From positions 1 through 9,553 of the forward strand of contig JAGAPM010000163.1 of assembly GCA_017623265.1 (NCBI GenBank): DNA of 9,553 nucleotides, in the 5' to 3' direction. Positions 6,046 through 9,553 of the stretch are shown here, in pieces (within the stretch, counting starts at the first letter, position 1; each line of letters begins with the position of its first letter). A program made the position numbers and the translations under genes. A model generated the notes under the pieces. That model had not been told where the DNA came from. It saw nothing but the letters and a program-made list of their open reading frames with translations, and did not search any database. This stretch comes from Lentisphaeria bacterium. Lineage in GTDB: Bacteria; Verrucomicrobiota; Lentisphaeria; Victivallales; UBA1829.

Positions 6046-7122
6046 ATGAAGGTTTTCAACTTCAATGCAGGTCCGGCAACGCTGCCGGATGTCGTTATGG
6101 AACGCGCACAGAAGGAATTCTGCGACTACATGGGCAGCGGTTGCGGCATCATGGAACACTCCCACCGTCATAAACTTTTCGAAGGCGTCCTTGCCAGAGC
6201 GAATGAAAACATCCGCACGATCATGGAAGTTCCGGAAAACTATGACATTGTCTACATTCAGGGCGGTGCCAGCATGCAGTTTGCCATGATCCCGATGAAC
6301 CTGTACGTTCCGGGCAAAGCCATGGAATTTGCCGATACCGGCACGTGGTCTGCGAAGGCGATCAAGGAAGCGAAACTTTTCGGTGAAACGAAGATCATCG
6401 CCTCCAGCAAAGAAGACAAGTACACCTACATTCCGGATCCGGCGAAAATGACGCCCTCCGAAGATGCCAGCTTCTTCCACATCACCAGCAACAACACGAT
6501 CTACGGCACCCAGTACCAGAGCTTCCCGGAATCCAAATGCCCGATGCTGGCTGACATGTCCAGCGATATCATGTCCCGCAAACTGGATGTCTCCAAGTTC
6601 GGCATGATCTACGCCGGCGCACAGAAGAACCTGGGTCCCAGCGGTATGGCAGTTGTGATCATCCGCAAGGATCTCGTGGAACGCACTCCGGCAAACGTGC
6701 CGACCATGCTGCGTTACGCCACCTACACGGAAAATGACTCCCTCTAAAATACTCCCCCGACCTTGGGGATCTACATGCTCTCTCTGGTGACAGACTGGGT
6801 CCGTGAAATCGGCGGTATTGAAGAAGTTGAAAAGAGAAACAACGCCAAGGCAGCTCTGCTTTACAGTGCGATCGACGGCTCCGAAGGCTTCTACCGCAAC
6901 CCGGTTGCAGCAGACAGCCGTTCCAAGATGAACGTGATCTGGCGTCTGCCCTCCGAAGAACTGGAAGCAGAATTTGTGAAAGCCGCTACCGCAGCCAGCA
7001 TGATCGGTCTGAAAGGTCACCGCTCCGCCGGCGGTATCCGCGCCAGCATCTACAATGCAATGCCGATGGAAGGCATTGAAAAGCTGGTCGACTTCATGGC
7101 TGATTTCCGCAAGACGCACTGA
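6046..7122 (+). pseudogene. serC: Phosphoserine aminotransferase, interrupted by an in-frame TAA
   Basis: SerC is a PLP enzyme converting 3-phosphohydroxypyruvate and glutamate to phosphoserine in serine synthesis, and it also serves pyridoxal phosphate synthesis in some bacteria. The full frame from 6046 to 7122 is 358 codons, normal for the family. It opens with KVFNFNAGPATLP, then YIQGGASMQF, FHITSNNTIYGTQ, ADMSSDIMSR and the PLP lysine K194 in GAQKNLGPSG. At 6745-6747 the codon after DSL is TAA, where the family reads DSLYNTPPTFGIYM. Six codons later TTG replaces the expected Phe codon. The frame then continues correctly through HRSAGGIRASIYNAMP to the stop at 7120-7122. There is no frameshift. 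The truncated 233-residue product would lose the NTPPT segment, which helps hold the cofactor phosphate across the dimer, and the whole C-terminal domain, so it should be inactive. A base-calling or assembly error, a minority allele or true decay all fit. The rest shows no decay. Confidence 0.8.
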
Positions 7123-7135
7123 CACTCTTGCCCCC

Positions 7136-7182
7136 GTACCGCTGTCTGGAATACAAAGGCAGCGGTGCCTGTTTGATTTTTT
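7136..7182 (+). terminator. Intrinsic terminator after serC
   Basis: Bases 7136-7147 (GTACCGCTGTCT) pair with 7157-7168 (AGGCAGCGGTGC) in a 12-pair stem with two G-U pairs and a nine-base loop. After a short gap a T-rich run at 7172-7182 follows. This lies 14 bases past the serC stop. The loop is also complementary to sequence just after the T run (see findings). Confidence 0.62.
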
Positions 7183-7200
7183 GTATTCAGTTTCACCGGC

Positions 7201-7230
7201 CCCGTTTCTGCCGTAACTGGCAGAGACGGG
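7201..7230 (+). other. Long hairpin in the corA leader
   Basis: CCCGTTTCTGCC (7201-7212) pairs with GGCAGAGACGGG (7219-7230) over 12 pairs, one of them G-U, around the loop GTAACT. Only CTTTC follows, so it lacks a proper T tract and looks more like leader structure than a terminator. It ends 27 bases before the corA ATG. CTTTC (7231-7235) could also pair with GAAAG (7243-7247) inside the corA ribosome site. Confidence 0.55.
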
Positions 7231-7240
7231 CTTTCAACTA

Positions 7241-7250
7241 AGGAAAGGGA
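7241..7250 (+). promoter_or_regulatory. corA ribosome binding site
   Basis: AGGAAAGGGA precedes the ATG at 7258 by seven bases, a strong purine-rich site that fixes the start. Confidence 0.6.
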
Positions 7251-7257
7251 CGCGATT

Positions 7258-8187
7258 ATGCTGCATGAATACTCACTCATGGATGGACGCATTTCGCATG
7301 ATTCCGGAGGCACATTACCCATTGATCTGTATATTCTTCCGGATGAACAGGAACGCCGTCATCTTATTGATGATCTGGAAATTGATGAACATACACTGAT
7401 CTGTTCCACCGACCCGGATGAAACTCCGCGAATTGAGTATGAAGATAATCATACCGCAATCATTTTGAAATACCCGAAGAACTACTCGGCAGATGATAAT
7501 TTTCTGTTCCGGGTCAAGTCCATGGGGATTTTTCTGTTCCGTGACCGTGTAGTCGTGGTGGTGGATGATAATGTTCAGCTGTTCACCTCTGCCCGTCCTG
7601 CCCGCCGGATCCATTCGGTTCAGGATGTTCTGCTGCGTATTCTTCTTCAGACGATCCGGCATTTTGAGAGTCACCTGCGTGTGATCAATATGTGTTCGGA
7701 TGAGATCGAAAAGGAGATCAACGAAACCGGCAACAACCGCAGTCTTCTCAAGATGTTCACATTGGAAAAGAGTCTTGTTTATTACATCAATGCTTTGAGC
7801 GGCAACCGGCGTGTGATCGAACGGATCCGCACCAACAATGCGAAATTTGATTTTACGGAAGATCACATTGAAATGATCGAAGACCTTGCGATCGAAAACC
7901 GGCAGTTTCTGGATCAGGCGCAAGTCTATTCCCAGGTTCTTTCCGGTCTTATGGATGCCCGCGCCGCATTCATCAACAATAATCTGAATGTGATGATGAA
8001 GAATATGAACGCCATTGTGATCGCCGTGGCTGTTCCGACCTTCTGTACCGGAGTCTTCGGCATGTCTGAACTTTCCATGATCGCCGGTGCGGAGAACTGG
8101 TATTTTGTCTATCCGCTCTTTATTACCCTGATGGTCATGCTTGGCGTATTTGCTTTCTGGCTGATCAAGCACTATGAGAAACACTGA
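7258..8187 (+). CDS. CorA-family divalent metal transporter with variant GMS motif
   Basis: This is a 309-residue member of the 2-TM-GxN (CorA) superfamily, inner-membrane pentamers that pass Mg2+ or other divalent ions. The long acidic and helical N-terminal domain faces the cytoplasm, and the stalk helix, about 190-250, is rich in polar residues and ends NNNLNVMMKNMN. TM1 covers about 252-267 (IVIAVAVPTFCTG) and TM2 about 284-303 (VYPLFITLMVMLGVFAFW). The tail, KHYEKH, is basic, as expected next to the pore mouth. The signature after TM1 reads GMSEL (G268-M269-S270), where CorA has GMN, so the Asn at the pore entrance is replaced by Ser. Substrate therefore should not be assumed to be Mg2+. 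A strong ribosome site fixes the start. The leader holds two hairpins and no clear promoter. The stop overlaps the rsmA start by one base, so the two are likely translationally coupled. Confidence 0.85.
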   Translation: MLHEYSLMDGRISHDSGGTLPIDLYILPDEQERRHLIDDLEIDEHTLICSTDPDETPRIEYEDNHTAIILKYPKNYSADDNFLFRVKSMGIFLFRDRVVVVVDDNVQLFTSARPARRIHSVQDVLLRILLQTIRHFESHLRVINMCSDEIEKEINETGNNRSLLKMFTLEKSLVYYINALSGNRRVIERIRTNNAKFDFTEDHIEMIEDLAIENRQFLDQAQVYSQVLSGLMDARAAFINNNLNVMMKNMNAIVIAVAVPTFCTGVFGMSELSMIAGAENWYFVYPLFITLMVMLGVFAFWLIKHYEKH

Positions 8188-9020
8188 TGAAAAAAAACGA
8201 CCTGATTAAACTGATCGAAAAACTGGGGATCGCTCCCAGCAAGAAACTGGGACAGAATTTTCTGATTGACGACCAGTTTCTGGACTGGATCATCCGTCAT
8301 GCCGATATCCAGTTGGGCGAACCGATTCTAGAAGTGGGGCCCGGTCTGGGCGCACTGACAGGGCGTCTGCTGGCAGCGGGTGCAAGGCTGACAGCCATTG
8401 AATTTGACCGGAAGCTGGCGGAATATATGCGGAACACCCTCGTTCCCCGGGGTCTGGTCCTGATCGAAGGAGATGCCTGCAAAGTAAAGATGGAAAACGT
8501 GTTCGGTCCCGGTGTGGACTTCCGCGTGATCTCCAATCTGCCCTACTCTGCGGGGACGATCGTGGTGGCGAATCTGCTGGATCTGGCATTGCCGCCGAAA
8601 GAAATGCTCATCATGCTTCAAAAAGAAGTGGCATACCGTTTCTGCGCAGAAACAGGATCAGATGACTACTCTGCCCTGACCGCACGGATCGCCACGATTT
8701 ATGATACCAGTATCGTCAAAACGATCCCCCCGGATCTGTTCTATCCCCGGCCGGAAATCGATTCTGCCATCATCAGCCTGAAACGGAAAGAAGTCTATCC
8801 GGACTTTGAACTGCGCAAGATCATGTCCCGTCTGGCACGGACTGCATTTGCCCATCGCCGGAAAAAGATGTTCAAGCAGACTGCCTCCGTTTTCGGGACG
8901 GAACCGCTGGCAGCGGCGATGGCATCAGCCGGAGTGGATCCGGATATCCGTGCGGAACGGGTCACCCCGGAACAGTTTCTCGCCATGGCACAATATTTTG
9001 TTGATCACCCGCAGGCGTAA
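8187..9020 (+). CDS. rsmA: 16S rRNA (adenine1518-N6/adenine1519-N6) dimethyltransferase
   Basis: RsmA (KsgA) uses S-adenosylmethionine to dimethylate two adjacent adenines in the 3' terminal helix of 16S rRNA during late 30S assembly. The 277-residue length is normal. The N-terminal KKLGQNFLID (19-28) is the family hallmark. The SAM-binding EVGPGLGALT begins at E49, the acidic E71-D73 pair ends the second strand, and EGDA (94-97) follows. The catalytic NLPY motif is at 117-120, followed by SAGT rather than the more usual N/Q/Y-I. FYPRPEIDSA is the late conserved loop, and AFAHRRKKMFKQ is the rRNA-binding helix segment of the C-terminal domain. The ATG overlaps the corA TGA as TGATG, so translation is probably coupled to corA. 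The ABC-F gene begins eight bases after its stop. Alternative identities such as mitochondrial-type or Erm methyltransferases are less likely given the full RsmA N-terminus. Confidence 0.95.
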   Translation: MKKNDLIKLIEKLGIAPSKKLGQNFLIDDQFLDWIIRHADIQLGEPILEVGPGLGALTGRLLAAGARLTAIEFDRKLAEYMRNTLVPRGLVLIEGDACKVKMENVFGPGVDFRVISNLPYSAGTIVVANLLDLALPPKEMLIMLQKEVAYRFCAETGSDDYSALTARIATIYDTSIVKTIPPDLFYPRPEIDSAIISLKRKEVYPDFELRKIMSRLARTAFAHRRKKMFKQTASVFGTEPLAAAMASAGVDPDIRAERVTPEQFLAMAQYFVDHPQA

Positions 9021-9028
9021 GCAGACTC

Positions 9029-9553
9029 ATGGCGCAGGATACGGGAAAAGTCCTCTGGACAGGCGATGATCTGCATTTTTCGATCGGGCGGGATACGCTG
9101 CTCAAAGGTGCGTTTTTCTCCATTATGGACGGAGAACGTGTGGCACTTGTCGGACGAAACGGCAGTGGTAAGTCCACCCTGTTGCGGATCATCAGCGGAC
9201 AGGAAAAACTGGACAGCGGAACAGTGACACAGGCAAAAGATCTGCGGATCTCGTTCATGCCGCAGGATTTTGACTGGACCTCGGAAAAGACCGTGCGGGA
9301 AGTCGTGCGGGAAGGTCTCGCCATTTTTGAAAATGCGTTGAAAGAATACGAACGGACCGGTCAGGGCGGAGCATTTCTGGATCTGCACAACGCGTGGAAT
9401 CTGGAAAACAAACTGGATACCATGCTGGAAAAACTGGCTTTGCCCGAAGCAAAAGCGTTTTCCTGTCTTTCCGGCGGCGAACGGCGGCGTGCGCTCCTTG
9501 CCCGGGCGATCATCGGGGAGCCGGAATTGCTGTTGCTGGATGAGCCGACCAAC
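9029..9553 (+). CDS. ABC-F family ATPase (Uup-like), N-terminal part
   Basis: The frame is open to the window edge, giving 175 residues of the first ATPase domain. Walker A GRNGSGKST is at 42-50, the Q-loop is in FMPQDF, the signature LSGGERRR begins at L147, and Walker B LLLLDEPTN ends at the last codon. The combination of LSGGE-RRR with DEPTN and no membrane segments is typical of soluble ABC-F proteins, which bind ribosomes and affect translation or antibiotic susceptibility. The stretch between Walker A and the signature is about 100 residues and has no long EttA-type arm, which favours the Uup subgroup; the second ATPase domain and linker would be needed to settle it. The ATG at 9029 has no clear ribosome site and follows the rsmA stop by eight bases, which suggests coupling. 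Confidence 0.85.
   Translation, partial: MAQDTGKVLWTGDDLHFSIGRDTLLKGAFFSIMDGERVALVGRNGSGKSTLLRIISGQEKLDSGTVTQAKDLRISFMPQDFDWTSEKTVREVVREGLAIFENALKEYERTGQGGAFLDLHNAWNLENKLDTMLEKLALPEAKAFSCLSGGERRRALLARAIIGEPELLLLDEPTN

Noticed and set aside
6745..6747. Reassigned TAA codon or alternative genetic code
   Set aside because: ligA, recN, the thioesterase and rsmA all end at TAA at the expected family length, so TAA acts as stop here.
6763..7122. Independent 119-residue gene starting at TTG 6763
   Set aside because: The residues are the C-terminal third of SerC in the same frame, there is no ribosome site, and such a fragment lacks the PLP lysine.
6019..7125. 368-codon open frame on the minus strand opposite serC
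   Set aside because: The His- and Phe-rich translation is a typical antisense product. It stays open across the serC TAA only because that codon falls in another frame.
7123..7257. M-box or other known magnesium or fluoride riboswitch before corA
   Set aside because: The gap is too short for an M-box and I cannot find the conserved cores of known ion riboswitches; only the two hairpins and the loop complementarity are supported.

Overview
The window is a compact stretch of bacterial chromosome made of housekeeping genes. Genes lie on both strands, gaps are short, and base composition is moderately GC-rich. I see no tRNA, rRNA, CRISPR array, insertion sequence, attachment site or phage gene. 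Nothing in the sequence fixes the taxon. The GH2 glycosidase, the divergent NAD-dependent ligase and the AmmeMemoRadiSam radical SAM gene would suit an anaerobic, carbohydrate-degrading bacterium, perhaps of the PVC group, but that is only a guess.

Layout: (1) bases 1-855 hold the 3' part of a GH2 glycoside hydrolase; both catalytic glutamates are visible. (2) 862-2832 is a full-length LigA-type DNA ligase. It follows after six bases and carries an unusual C-terminal tail. (3) On the minus strand, recN (4896-3238) is followed at once by a small hotdog-fold acyl-CoA thioesterase (to 2829). The thioesterase stop codon overlaps the ligA stop codon tail to tail. (4) A short AT-rich divergent region (about 4897-5036) separates recN from amrS (5037-5906). 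(5) serC (6046-7122) is intact in frame and length except for one in-frame TAA at codon 234, where the family has tyrosine. (6) A strong terminator-like hairpin and a second long hairpin lie between serC and a CorA-like transporter gene (7258-8187). (7) rsmA overlaps the corA stop by one base, and an ABC-F ATPase gene follows after eight bases and runs off the window.

Likely transcription units are GH2-ligA (+), recN-thioesterase (-), amrS (+), serC (+) and corA-rsmA-abcF (+). Functions are mixed: DNA repair (ligA, recN), serine and PLP metabolism (serC), ion transport (corA), and ribosome maturation or translation (rsmA, ABC-F). I find no convincing new multi-gene system.

The points most worth a second look are the nonsense codon in serC, a possible H-type pseudoknot built on the serC terminator loop, the CorA pore motif reading GMS instead of GMN, a LigA tail ending in a sliding-clamp-binding-like hexapeptide, and an inverted repeat in the recN/amrS divergent region.
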